A stretch of 51,722 bases of DNA from Acidisphaera sp. (GTDB lineage: Bacteria > Pseudomonadota > Alphaproteobacteria > Acetobacterales > Acetobacteraceae), in assembly GCA_019240395.1 (NCBI GenBank), contig JAFAYM010000067.1:1-51722 (forward strand), in the 5' to 3' direction. Both the position numbers and the translations under genes were made by a program. Positions 17,873-25,581 of this stretch are shown one piece after another. Positions within the stretch are counted from its first letter, which is position 1. Each line of letters begins with the position of its first letter. Below the pieces are notes generated by a model that was not told the DNA's origin, did not search any database, and saw only the letters and a list, made by a program, of their open reading frames with translations.

Positions 17873-18666
17873 AGCGACCGAGCCTCCCGGTAGCGCTGCT
17901 GTTCGGCTACATGGCGCTGTTCCTGCTGTTCATCATGCTGCCGATCGCCGTGGTGGTGGTGGTCTCCTTTTCGTCCTCCTCCTACATCGTCTTTCCGATG
18001 CCCGGGCTGAGCTGGCGCTGGTACCGCCACATCGTGGAATACCGGCCGTTCATGACGTCGCTGGCAACCTCGATCGAGCTGGCCCTGGCCTCGGCAACGC
18101 TGGGCGCGCTGCTGAGCGTGCCGGCGGCGCTGGCCCTGGCGCGCTCGCGCCACAAGCTCGCCGGGCTGCTCGCCAATCTGCTGCTGGCGCCGATCAGCGT
18201 GCCGGCGATCGTGCTCGGCTTCGCGCTGCTCTACTTCCTGTCCGCGCTGTCGCTCGGCCTCTCCTTCACCTCGCTGCTGATCGCCCACACCGTGGCCGCC
18301 ATCCCCTATGTCGTGCGCACTGTGCTGGCGACCTATCGCGCGGTGCCGTCCGACCTCGAGGAATCCGCTTCCATCCTCGGCGCCTCGCGCGGGCAGATCC
18401 TGCTGCACGTCACCTTGCCGCTGGTGCGCCCAGGGGTGTTCGCCGGGGCGATGTTCGCCGTGCTGACCTCGCTCGACAACCTTCCCCTGTCCTATTTCTT
18501 CGGCAGCGCCACCACCAACACCCTGCCGGTGGTGATGCTGAGCTACATGGAGAACCAGTTCGACCCGTCGATCGCGGCGATCAGCACGGTGCAGATGCTG
18601 ATCGCGCTCGCCACCCTGCTGCTACTCGATCGGGTCTATGGCATCGAACGGCTGACCGCGGTCTGA
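17869..18666 (+). CDS. ABC transporter permease (PotC-like)
   Basis: A 265-residue membrane protein. GTG 17869 overlaps the preceding stop as GTGA; the longer frame upstream is antisense or out-of-frame material. Membrane spans include LFGYMALFLLFIMLPIAVVV and a PotC-like GLSWRWYRHI periplasmic segment. The EAA loop is EESASILGASRGQILLHVTL. It is the second half of the permease pair. Its stop overlaps hyuA2 as TGATG, so transporter and enzyme are likely translated together. Confidence 0.92.
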   Translation: MKRPSLPVALLFGYMALFLLFIMLPIAVVVVVSFSSSSYIVFPMPGLSWRWYRHIVEYRPFMTSLATSIELALASATLGALLSVPAALALARSRHKLAGLLANLLLAPISVPAIVLGFALLYFLSALSLGLSFTSLLIAHTVAAIPYVVRTVLATYRAVPSDLEESASILGASRGQILLHVTLPLVRPGVFAGAMFAVLTSLDNLPLSYFFGSATTNTLPVVMLSYMENQFDPSIAAISTVQMLIALATLLLLDRVYGIERLTAV

Positions 18667-20732
18667 TGGGGCAACACGGCATGAGCTGGCGCATCGGCGT
18701 GGATATCGGCGGCACTTTCATCGATTTCTGCGCGCTGGACGAGACGACGCAGGGACTGCACACGCTCAAGGTGCTGACCACGCCGGACGATCCCGGGCAG
18801 GAGGTGATGGCCGGCATCGCCCTGCTGCAGGAGCGTCACGGCATGGATCCCGCTTCGGTCACCGCCTTCGTCCACGGCACGACGATCGGCATCAACACCA
18901 TCATCCAGCGCAAGGGCGCGGCGCTGGCGCTGCTCACCACCGCCGGTTTCGAGGACGTCATCGAGCTGGCCCGGCTGCGCATGCCCGAGATGCACGGCCT
19001 GTTCTGTGCCCGGCCGGACCCGCTGGTGCCGCGCGACCGCATCTTCGGCATCGCCGGGCGCATCCTCGCCGACGGCAGCGAACAGACCCCGCTCGACATC
19101 CCGGCGATCCGCGCCGCGGCAGCGGCGGCACGGGAAGCCGGGGCGGCGGGCCTCGTCGTCGCCTTCATCAACGCCTATCGCAACCCGGCGCACGAGCGCA
19201 TGGCGGCCGAAATCCTGCGCGAGGCGGCGCCCGATCTCTTCGTCTTCACCGCCACCGCGATCTGGCCGGTGATCCGCGAATACGAGCGCACCACCACCGC
19301 GGTGCTGAACGGCTACGTCCATCCCCGCGTCGCCGGCTATCTCACCTCGCTGGAGGAGGCGCTGGCCCGGCGCGGCGTCGCGGCGCCGCCGATGGTGACC
19401 AAGTCGAACGGCGGCGTCATGGCGACCGGGCTCGGCAAGACCGCGTGCGTCAACATGCTGCTCTCCGGCACCGCCTCCGGCGTCATCGGCGCCGCCTTCC
19501 TGGCGCGCCAGGCGGGCATCGCCAACGCGCTGACGCTCGACATCGGCGGCACCAGCGCCGACGTCGCCCTCGTCATCGACGGCCAGCCGCAATTCGGCAC
19601 CGGCGAAACAGTGGGCAATTTCCCGATCTTCATTCCCGCTGTCGCGGTCACCTCGATCGGCGACGGCGGCGGCTCGCTCGCTTGGGTGGACGGCTTCGGC
19701 GTGCTGAAGGTCGGGCCGGAGAGCGCCGGCTCGGTGCCTGGGCCCGCCTGCTACGGCCGCGGCGGTGAGCGCGCCACCATCACCGACGCCATGGCGGTCT
19801 GCGGCTTTCTCGGCCACACGCCCCTGGCCTATCGCTCGGTCGCCATCGACCGCGGCCGCGCCGAGGCGGCGATCGGGGTGATCGCCGGGCAGATGCGGCT
19901 CGGCCTGCACGAGACCGCCGAGGCGATCGTCAAGGTGGCGATCTCCGGCATGTTCGTCGAGGTCAACAAGCTGCTCGGCCGCTCCGGCGCCGATCCCGGC
20001 GATTTCTGCCTGATGCCGTTCGGCGGCGCCGGGCCGATGCTCGGCTGCCTGCTGGCGCGCGAGCTCGGCATGGCCCGCGTCATGGTGCCGCGCCGGCCTG
20101 GCGTGGTCTCCGCCCTCGGCGGGCTGATCGCCGACGTCAAGAACGACTTCGTCCGCACCGTCTTCCTCGACGCGGATCCGGCCGATGCGCCGGCGCTGCG
20201 CGAGGCGGCGCACGCCCTGCGGGCGCAGGCCGAGGCCTGGCTGCGCGAGGAGCAGCGGTTTCATGGTCCGGCCAGCCGCCGCTATCTCGCCGACATGCGC
20301 TACCACGGCCAATCCTTCGAAATCGAGGTGCCCCTGGACGAGGCCTGCATCGAGGCCGGCGACATGGCGGCGGTGGCGGACGCGTTCCACCGCCAGCACG
20401 TCGCGATCTACGCGTTTTCCGACGAGCAGGCGGCGGCGCAGATCATCAATCTGCGCCTGGTCATCACCGGGGCCACGGCGCCGCCGGCATTTCCCGTCAT
20501 GCCGCGCATCGAAGGAACGCCGGCGCCGCTCAGCGAGGTCACTGTCTGGTACGACGGGGCGAACCGGCAGATGCCGCTCTATCTGCGCGACACGCTGCAG
20601 CACGGCCACCGCCTCGATGGCCCGGCGATCATCGCCCAGGAGGACACGACGATCTGCATCCCGGAGGGCTTCGCCGGCGCGGTCGACGGCTGGGGCAACC
20701 TTCTCCTCACCGCGCAGGGGGCAGCGCCATGA
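18666..20732 (+). CDS. hyuA: Hydantoinase A / oxoprolinase subunit, copy 2
   Basis: A 688-residue ASKHA ATPase subunit. ATG 18666 overlaps the permease stop (TGATG); a second Met at 18681 aligns better with the HyuA1 start and may be the true one. Motifs are IGVDIGGTFIDFCAL, HGTTIGINTIIQRKG, EYERTTTAVLNGYVHP, TKSNGGVMAT, TLDIGGTSADVALVIDG and GPESAGSVPGPACYGRGG. These align closely with HyuA1, far more than with HyuA3. The two copies therefore look like sister paralogues on the two arms of one divergon. It would act with HyuB2 in ATP-dependent cleavage of a cyclic amide or a related reaction. Confidence 0.92.
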   Translation: MGQHGMSWRIGVDIGGTFIDFCALDETTQGLHTLKVLTTPDDPGQEVMAGIALLQERHGMDPASVTAFVHGTTIGINTIIQRKGAALALLTTAGFEDVIELARLRMPEMHGLFCARPDPLVPRDRIFGIAGRILADGSEQTPLDIPAIRAAAAAAREAGAAGLVVAFINAYRNPAHERMAAEILREAAPDLFVFTATAIWPVIREYERTTTAVLNGYVHPRVAGYLTSLEEALARRGVAAPPMVTKSNGGVMATGLGKTACVNMLLSGTASGVIGAAFLARQAGIANALTLDIGGTSADVALVIDGQPQFGTGETVGNFPIFIPAVAVTSIGDGGGSLAWVDGFGVLKVGPESAGSVPGPACYGRGGERATITDAMAVCGFLGHTPLAYRSVAIDRGRAEAAIGVIAGQMRLGLHETAEAIVKVAISGMFVEVNKLLGRSGADPGDFCLMPFGGAGPMLGCLLARELGMARVMVPRRPGVVSALGGLIADVKNDFVRTVFLDADPADAPALREAAHALRAQAEAWLREEQRFHGPASRRYLADMRYHGQSFEIEVPLDEACIEAGDMAAVADAFHRQHVAIYAFSDEQAAAQIINLRLVITGATAPPAFPVMPRIEGTPAPLSEVTVWYDGANRQMPLYLRDTLQHGHRLDGPAIIAQEDTTICIPEGFAGAVDGWGNLLLTAQGAAP

Positions 20733-22678
20733 CCATCGACAAGGTGACCCTGCAGATCATGGGAAACCACCTGCGGGCGGCGGCCGAGACCATGGCCTAC
20801 ACGCTCTACCGCACCGCGCACTCCACTTTCGTCAAGGAGACGGAGGACTTCACCACCCAGGTCACCGACGCCGCGGGCATGTGCGTCGCCGTGCCGATGG
20901 ACCTCGGCGCCACCTGGTACCCCGGCATCAATTACGGCCGCGCCCTGGCGATGATCGAGGAATACGAGCCCGGCGACGTCGCCTTCACCAACGATCCCTA
21001 TAGCGGCTTCGTGGCCACCCACGTTCCCGACCTGCACATGTGGAAGCCGATCTTCCATGACGGCACGCTGGTCTGCTTCGCCGCCGGCCACATCCACAAC
21101 ACCGACATGGGCGGTGCCGTGCCGGCCAGCCTGTCGCGCGCGCTCACCGAAGTCCACCAGGAGGGCGTGCGCTTCCCGCCGATGAAGCTCTACCGCCGCG
21201 GCGTGCTGAACGAGGAACTCCTGCGCGTCATGCTGCTCAACGTGCGCAAGCCCGAGCAGAACCGCGGCGACCTGCAGGCTTTCATCGGCGCGCTGAACAC
21301 CGGCGAGCGCAAGCTGCGCGCGGCGATCGACAAGTTCGGCGCCGACGGGCTGCGCGAAGGCATGGCGCGGCTGCTCGACTACGCCGAGCACCAGGCGCGG
21401 GAGGTGCTGCGCAGCATTCCCGACGGCGAGTACTTCTTTTCCGACTACGCCGACGAGGACGCCGTCGATGGGCAGCCCTGCCGCGTCGCACTCACGCTGC
21501 GCATCGCCGGCGACGCGGCGGTGCTCGACTTCACCGGCAGCGATCCGCAGCTGACCTCGGCGCTGAACGTGCCAACCGGCGGCGACCCGCATCACACGCT
21601 GTTGCTGGTCGGCGTCTATTACGTCCTGTGCACCCTCGAGCCGCGCATCGTGCTGAACGCCGGACTGACCCGGCCCTTCACCTGCGTCGTGCCGGAAGGC
21701 ACCGTGCTGAACCCGCACCCCCCGGCGGCGGTCGGCATGCGCAGCCTGACCTGCGCGCGCCTGCGCAGCCTGATCTTCGGCGCCTTCGGCCTGGCGATCC
21801 CCGAGTGCATGCCCGCCGCGCCGGCCGGCTCCAGCTCCATCGTCAATGTGATGACCACCGACAACCGCACCCATCGCAGCGTGCTCGCCGCGGTCAACCC
21901 GATCGTCGGCGGCGCCGGCGGCATGCCGCACCGAGACGGCACCAACGGCTCCGGCGCCGACGCCGCATACCTGAAGAACACGCCCGTCGAGATCACCGAA
22001 GCCGAGGTGCCGATCCAGATCCTGCGCTACGGCCTGCTGCCGGATTCCGGCGGCGCCGGGCGCTGGCGCGGCGGCCTGGCCACGGCACTGGATTTCCGCG
22101 TCGCCGCGCCGCACACCCGCATCACCGCGCGCAACCGCGACCGCTGTCGCTTCCGCCCGTGGGGCATCCTCGGCGGCGGCCCGGGTGCGCCGTCCGACTT
22201 CGTCCTCAATCCCGGCAGCCCCCGCGAGCGCGTGCTCGGCAACACCGATACCGTCACCTTGGAACCCGGCGACGTCATCCACATCCACTCTCCCGGCGGC
22301 GGCGGCCGCGGCAATCCTCTCGAGCGAGAGGCCGAGCGCGTCGCATTGGACGTGCAGCGCGGCTACGTCTCGCGCGAGGCCGCCGCGTCAGCCTACGGCG
22401 TGATCCTCGACGGCGAGCGGATCGATGCCGCGGCAACCGCACGGGCGCGTCGCCGCCCGCCACCCGCCGGCCACTTCGCCTTCGGGCCGGAACGCGAGGC
22501 GCATGAAGCGGTGTGGACCGCCGAGGCCTATGCCGAATTGACGGCGCTGCTGGCCGGCCTGCCCGTGCACTGGCGGTTTTTCGTGAAAACCAAGATGTTC
22601 GAGGAAATGGCCGCACATCCTGACGCGGTGGGCAGGGTGTTTGCCGCTGTGCGCGCGGGGTATGAGGAGATTCCGTAA
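20729..22678 (+). CDS. hyuB: Hydantoinase B / oxoprolinase subunit, copy 2 (C-terminally extended)
   Basis: A 649-residue HyuB subunit. ATG 20729 overlaps the hyuA2 stop as ATGA. Motifs match HyuB1: YRTAHSTFVKETEDFT, FTNDPYSGFVATHVPD, GHIHNTDMGGAVPASLS, EVHQEGVRFPPMKL, SDPQLTSALNVPTGG and DSGGAGRWRGG. After the family's usual end (YGVILDG) about 85 residues remain, including EAVWTAEAY and WRFFVK at W615, shared with HyuB1. It is the last gene of the right arm; two strong hairpins follow the stop. With HyuA2 and the overlapping ABC genes it forms a transport-and-cleave operon. Confidence 0.9.
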   Translation: MTIDKVTLQIMGNHLRAAAETMAYTLYRTAHSTFVKETEDFTTQVTDAAGMCVAVPMDLGATWYPGINYGRALAMIEEYEPGDVAFTNDPYSGFVATHVPDLHMWKPIFHDGTLVCFAAGHIHNTDMGGAVPASLSRALTEVHQEGVRFPPMKLYRRGVLNEELLRVMLLNVRKPEQNRGDLQAFIGALNTGERKLRAAIDKFGADGLREGMARLLDYAEHQAREVLRSIPDGEYFFSDYADEDAVDGQPCRVALTLRIAGDAAVLDFTGSDPQLTSALNVPTGGDPHHTLLLVGVYYVLCTLEPRIVLNAGLTRPFTCVVPEGTVLNPHPPAAVGMRSLTCARLRSLIFGAFGLAIPECMPAAPAGSSSIVNVMTTDNRTHRSVLAAVNPIVGGAGGMPHRDGTNGSGADAAYLKNTPVEITEAEVPIQILRYGLLPDSGGAGRWRGGLATALDFRVAAPHTRITARNRDRCRFRPWGILGGGPGAPSDFVLNPGSPRERVLGNTDTVTLEPGDVIHIHSPGGGGRGNPLEREAERVALDVQRGYVSREAAASAYGVILDGERIDAAATARARRRPPPAGHFAFGPEREAHEAVWTAEAYAELTALLAGLPVHWRFFVKTKMFEEMAAHPDAVGRVFAAVRAGYEEIP

Positions 22679-22690
22679 GAAAGGAAGGGT

Positions 22691-22734
22691 GAGGGGCTCT
22701 GCCCCTCAACCCCGCTGGGGTCCGTCGACCCCAG
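22691..22734. terminator. Double hairpin between convergent genes (terminator or dispersed repeat)
   Basis: Stem 1 is gaggggc (22691-22697)/gcccctc (22701-22707) with loop TCT. Stem 2 is ctggggtc (22715-22722)/gaccccag (22727-22734) with loop CGTC. Both are perfect and sit between hyuB2 and the convergent pduO gene. No U-run follows stem 2 on the plus strand. The composition resembles a GGGGTC-rich dispersed repeat of GC-rich alphaproteobacteria, so it may be repeat and terminator at once. Confidence 0.6.
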
Positions 22735-22746
22735 ACCCCATTTACT

Positions 22747-23301
22747 TCAGCGATTGGCGCCGGGCACCCACTCGATGTCCGATCCGCGGTTCAGGTGCCG
22801 CGCCAGCACGAACAGGTAATCCGAGAGGCGGTTGAGATAGCGCACCAGCGCCATGTTCACCGCCTCCGCTTCCGCCAGGGCGACGACCAGCCGCTCGGCG
22901 CGCCGCACCACCGTGCGCGCGAGATGCGCATAGGCCGCGGCCTCGGTGCCGCCGGGAAGCACGAAACTCTTCAACGGCGGGAGCGCGGCGTTCATCGCGG
23001 CGATCTCCGCCTCCAGCACCGTCGAGGGTGCGTCGGTCAGCCGCAGCCGGGCGCCGGCCTCGCCCGGCACGCAGAGATCGGCGCCGACATCGAACAGGTC
23101 GTTCTGCACCCGTGCCAGTGCGGCATCCACCTGTGCATCGCCGCGCACCTGCACGCGCAACAGGCCGATGACGGCGTTGGCCTCGTCCACGGTGCCGTAG
23201 CTCTCCACCCGCAGATCGTTCTTGCGCACGCGCGTGCCGTCGCCCAGCGACGTCTGCCCGCCATCGCCGCCGCGCGTCACCACCCGGTCAATGCGCACCA
23301 C
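22747..23301 (-). CDS. pduO: Cob(I)alamin adenosyltransferase, PduO type
   Basis: A 184-residue cytoplasmic enzyme that transfers the adenosyl group of ATP to cob(I)alamin, making coenzyme B12. The PduO-type signature is clear: TRGGDGGQTSLGDGTRV near residues 8-24, then RVESYGTVDEANAVIG, and near the end RRAERLVVALAE and YLNRLSDYLFVLAR. I use GTG 23301, 7 bases after GGAGG; GTG 23298 is equally possible. It follows the TPP-enzyme beta gene by 25 bases and is probably cotranscribed with it. No B12-dependent enzyme is visible here, so its link to the neighbours is unexplained. No cobalamin riboswitch is seen upstream. Confidence 0.92.
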   Translation of the reverse strand: MVRIDRVVTRGGDGGQTSLGDGTRVRKNDLRVESYGTVDEANAVIGLLRVQVRGDAQVDAALARVQNDLFDVGADLCVPGEAGARLRLTDAPSTVLEAEIAAMNAALPPLKSFVLPGGTEAAAYAHLARTVVRRAERLVVALAEAEAVNMALVRYLNRLSDYLFVLARHLNRGSDIEWVPGANR

Positions 23302-23326
23302 CGTGGTCCCTCCGGCGCCTTTCTCC

Positions 23327-23932
23327 TTATAGCTGATGGTGTGCCTCCGGCCCCAGAACCGCTTCGCGCATGCGCGCCTGCAGGTACGCCCCGTCGCGCG
23401 GCGGCAGCACGAGCGGCAGACTGGCGGCGTCGACCTTGGCAACCGCGAACAGCGGGCCGGCGCCGGCGTGGATGGCCTCGCGCAGCGGCGCGACCTGATC
23501 CGCCGAGGTCACCAGCATGGTGCGCGCGAAGCCGGCGCCGCGGGCGATGGCGACGAGATCGACACCGTATCGGGTGGCGGTTTCCTGCATGCCGGTCTCG
23601 CCGTAGTGTTCATTGTCCTGCACCAGGATGGCGAGGTTGGGCGGCCGCTTCACCGCGATGGTGGCCAGGCTGCCGAGACCCATGAGCATTTCGCCATCCC
23701 CGGTGATCACCAGCACGGTGCGGCGGGGTTGGGCGATGGAGAGGCCCAGGCCGATCATCGCGGCCGCGCCCATGCCGCCCCAGAGCGGCAGATTTTCCGG
23801 GCAATCGCCGACCGCCGTGATGTCCCAGGCCGGCGCGCCGAGTCCGGCAACGACCAGCATGTCGCCGCGATCGGCCAGCACGGCGCGGCACAGCTCCCGC
23901 CGGTCGAGCGCCCGGGTATTTGCAGTCGCCAC
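23327..23932 (-). CDS. Thiamine-diphosphate decarboxylase, beta (PP) subunit, sulfopyruvate/phosphonopyruvate type
   Basis: A 201-residue C-terminal half of a split TPP enzyme, starting at GTG 23932. The ThDP/Mg motif is GDGEMLMGLGSLATIA...QDN (GDG and the paired Asn position) at about residues 78-106. AGLGAPAWDI and LPLWGGMGAAAMIGLGLSIA are typical of sulfopyruvate decarboxylase beta (ComE) and phosphonopyruvate decarboxylase. EHYGETGMQETATRYGVDL follows. It begins 4 bases after the alpha stop. The pair should decarboxylate a 2-oxo acid with an acidic tail, such as sulfopyruvate to sulfoacetaldehyde. The substrate is inferred from family only. Confidence 0.83.
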   Translation of the reverse strand: MATANTRALDRRELCRAVLADRGDMLVVAGLGAPAWDITAVGDCPENLPLWGGMGAAAMIGLGLSIAQPRRTVLVITGDGEMLMGLGSLATIAVKRPPNLAILVQDNEHYGETGMQETATRYGVDLVAIARGAGFARTMLVTSADQVAPLREAIHAGAGPLFAVAKVDAASLPLVLPPRDGAYLQARMREAVLGPEAHHQL

Positions 23933-23936
23933 CGCC

Positions 23937-24488
23937 TCAATCCTTTCCGAAGGTCTTCGCGCCGAGCACGCGCTGCCCGATCAGGGTCGCGGTCGGGCGG
24001 AAGGTGTTGAAGGCCATGCGGATGGTGGCATTCACCGTGGGTGCGACATCCTCCGGCCGGTCGGCGCGGCGCACGATGGTGCCCATCGCCTCCAGCACGG
24101 TCTGCGTGGCGCTGCCCATCGGCACCTGTGCCGGGTTGAACTCGCCGAAATCGCCCCGCATGGTCACGATCATCGGCATCGGCGTGCGATGCAGGATGCC
24201 GAGCGAGAGCATGTTGATGCAGTTGCCGACGCCGGAGCTCTGCATCAGCAGCACGCCCTTGTCGCCGCCGAGCCAGGCGCCGAGGAGCATGGCGATGCCT
24301 TCCTCCTCGGTGGTCAGGGTGACGACCTGCATGCTGTCGTCGGCGAGACAGCGGCGGATCAGCCGGGAGTGCCCGGCGTCGGGCACCAGCGCCACCTGCC
24401 GGATGCCGTGGGATTTCAGCAGGTCGTAGATCTGATCCGGCCAGGTCGCGGCGTCATCCGGCGCCTTGTCGAGTTGCTCCGCCTGCAT
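23937..24488 (-). CDS. Thiamine-diphosphate decarboxylase, alpha (PYR) subunit, sulfopyruvate type
   Basis: A 183-residue N-terminal half of a split TPP enzyme. I take ATG 24488, about 9 bases after AGGGA; ATG 24533 would add 15 residues without a ribosome binding site and overlap the LysR gene. The PYR-domain catalytic glutamate is in VVTLTTEEEGIAML near residue 58. QVALVPDAGHSRLI, GVLLMQSSGVGNCINML and PMIVTMRGDFGEFNPAQ resemble ComD/sulfopyruvate decarboxylase alpha. It lies 37 bases after the LysR gene and immediately before its beta partner. Confidence 0.83.
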   Translation of the reverse strand: MQAEQLDKAPDDAATWPDQIYDLLKSHGIRQVALVPDAGHSRLIRRCLADDSMQVVTLTTEEEGIAMLLGAWLGGDKGVLLMQSSGVGNCINMLSLGILHRTPMPMIVTMRGDFGEFNPAQVPMGSATQTVLEAMGTIVRRADRPEDVAPTVNATIRMAFNTFRPTATLIGQRVLGAKTFGKD

Positions 24489-24525
24489 TCGTCCGATCCC
24501 TGTCACGCGATGGCATCGCTCGCAG

Positions 24526-25452
24526 TCAATCATGAAGCAGCGCGCCGGGCCATGCCCCGGAGCGCACCAGGTCGCGTACGGTGGTCCGCACGAGGTCGGC
24601 GAGGGTCGCCACGGCGGCGCCGCGCCGCTCGGCCGGCGGCTCCATCAGGCTGAGGCCCCAGAAGACGCGCGGGCGGAGCGGCCATGCCTGCAACTCCCCG
24701 AGCCGGAGATCGCCGAGGAAGGCGCCATGGGTGAGCAGGCTGCAGCCGAGACCCGCCTTGATCAGCGCCCGGATGATCAGGTGATCGTCGACCTCCATCC
24801 GCACATCGACCTTGACGCCGCGCCGCGACAGCCAGCCATCGAGCAGGCGGCGCGAGGCGTTCGGGCGCCCGGGCAGGATGAGCGGCACGCCGGCGAGGTC
24901 CTGCATGCGGATGTGCTCGCGTCGCGGCGTCACGGCGGCGCGCTTGCCGACCAGGAACACCTCCTCACGCGCCAGCCTGGTGAGCTTGAAGCCGGGCTGC
25001 GGCAGCGGGTCATGCAGGCAGGCGAGATCGACCCGGCCGCGCACCAGCCACTCCTGGATGTAGACGCTGAAACCGGCGGCGATCTTGAGGAAGATGTTGG
25101 GATAGGCGGCGGCGCAGCGCCGGGTCAGCTCGGGGAGCAGGAAGTTGCCGGCGGCCGGCGGCACCGCCAGGGTCACCGTGCCGGACGGACCCGCCTGGCC
25201 GCGGCTGATGTCCTCCCGCGCCTGATCGAACTGGCGCAGGATGTCCTGGCTGCGCTCGAGCAGCGTGCGCCCGGCATCCGTGAGGCTGACGCCGTGGCTG
25301 TGGCGCAGGAACAGCGGGCGGCCGAGTTCCTGCTCCAGAGCGCGGATCTGCCGGCTGACCGCGGGCTGGGAGATGCGCAGCAGGTCGGCGCCGCGGCTGT
25401 AGCTGCCGCATTCGGCGACCGCCTGGAAGTAGCGCAAGGCGCGCGTCTCCAT
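24526..25452 (-). CDS. LysR-family transcriptional regulator
   Basis: A 308-residue regulator. The winged helix-turn-helix spans residues 1-60 (RALRYFQAVAECGSYSRGADLLRISQPAVSRQIRALEQELG), followed by the LFLRHSHGVSLTDAGRTLL wing. The C-terminal effector domain includes GTVTLAVPPAAGNFLLPEL and LGCSLLTHGAF. It resembles the Nac/CynR-like branch. It heads the minus operon with the TPP enzyme and pduO and diverges from the luciferase-like gene 129 bases away. Like most LysR proteins it probably controls that divergent promoter and its own. The effector is unknown. Confidence 0.92.
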   Translation of the reverse strand: METRALRYFQAVAECGSYSRGADLLRISQPAVSRQIRALEQELGRPLFLRHSHGVSLTDAGRTLLERSQDILRQFDQAREDISRGQAGPSGTVTLAVPPAAGNFLLPELTRRCAAAYPNIFLKIAAGFSVYIQEWLVRGRVDLACLHDPLPQPGFKLTRLAREEVFLVGKRAAVTPRREHIRMQDLAGVPLILPGRPNASRRLLDGWLSRRGVKVDVRMEVDDHLIIRALIKAGLGCSLLTHGAFLGDLRLGELQAWPLRPRVFWGLSLMEPPAERRGAAVATLADLVRTTVRDLVRSGAWPGALLHD

Positions 25453-25581
25453 TGCCGAAGGGCGCTCCGTGAATCATCGAACGGGTTATTTGACCTATGC
25501 CCGATATGCCTTGGACGCAAGGCGGCCGGGGCCGCTAACCTCGCCGCGTCGGCGCAGGCGCAGCACGGGAGATGGCTGGTT
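25453..25581. promoter_or_regulatory. Divergent LysR / luciferase-like gene promoter region
   Basis: This 129-bp spacer contains a local AT-rich island at 25485-25510 with TTGACC at 25490-25495 and a repeated TATGCC (25496 and 25505 regions). Such an island is the expected LysR operator site. I could not define a clean T-N11-A dyad. GGGAG at 25568-25572 is a candidate ribosome binding site for the GTG at 25582. Confidence 0.4.

Noticed and set aside
22679-22746. Cobalamin riboswitch near pduO
   Set aside because: The region lies downstream of pduO and consists of two simple stems; no B12-box-like sequence was seen there or upstream of 23301.
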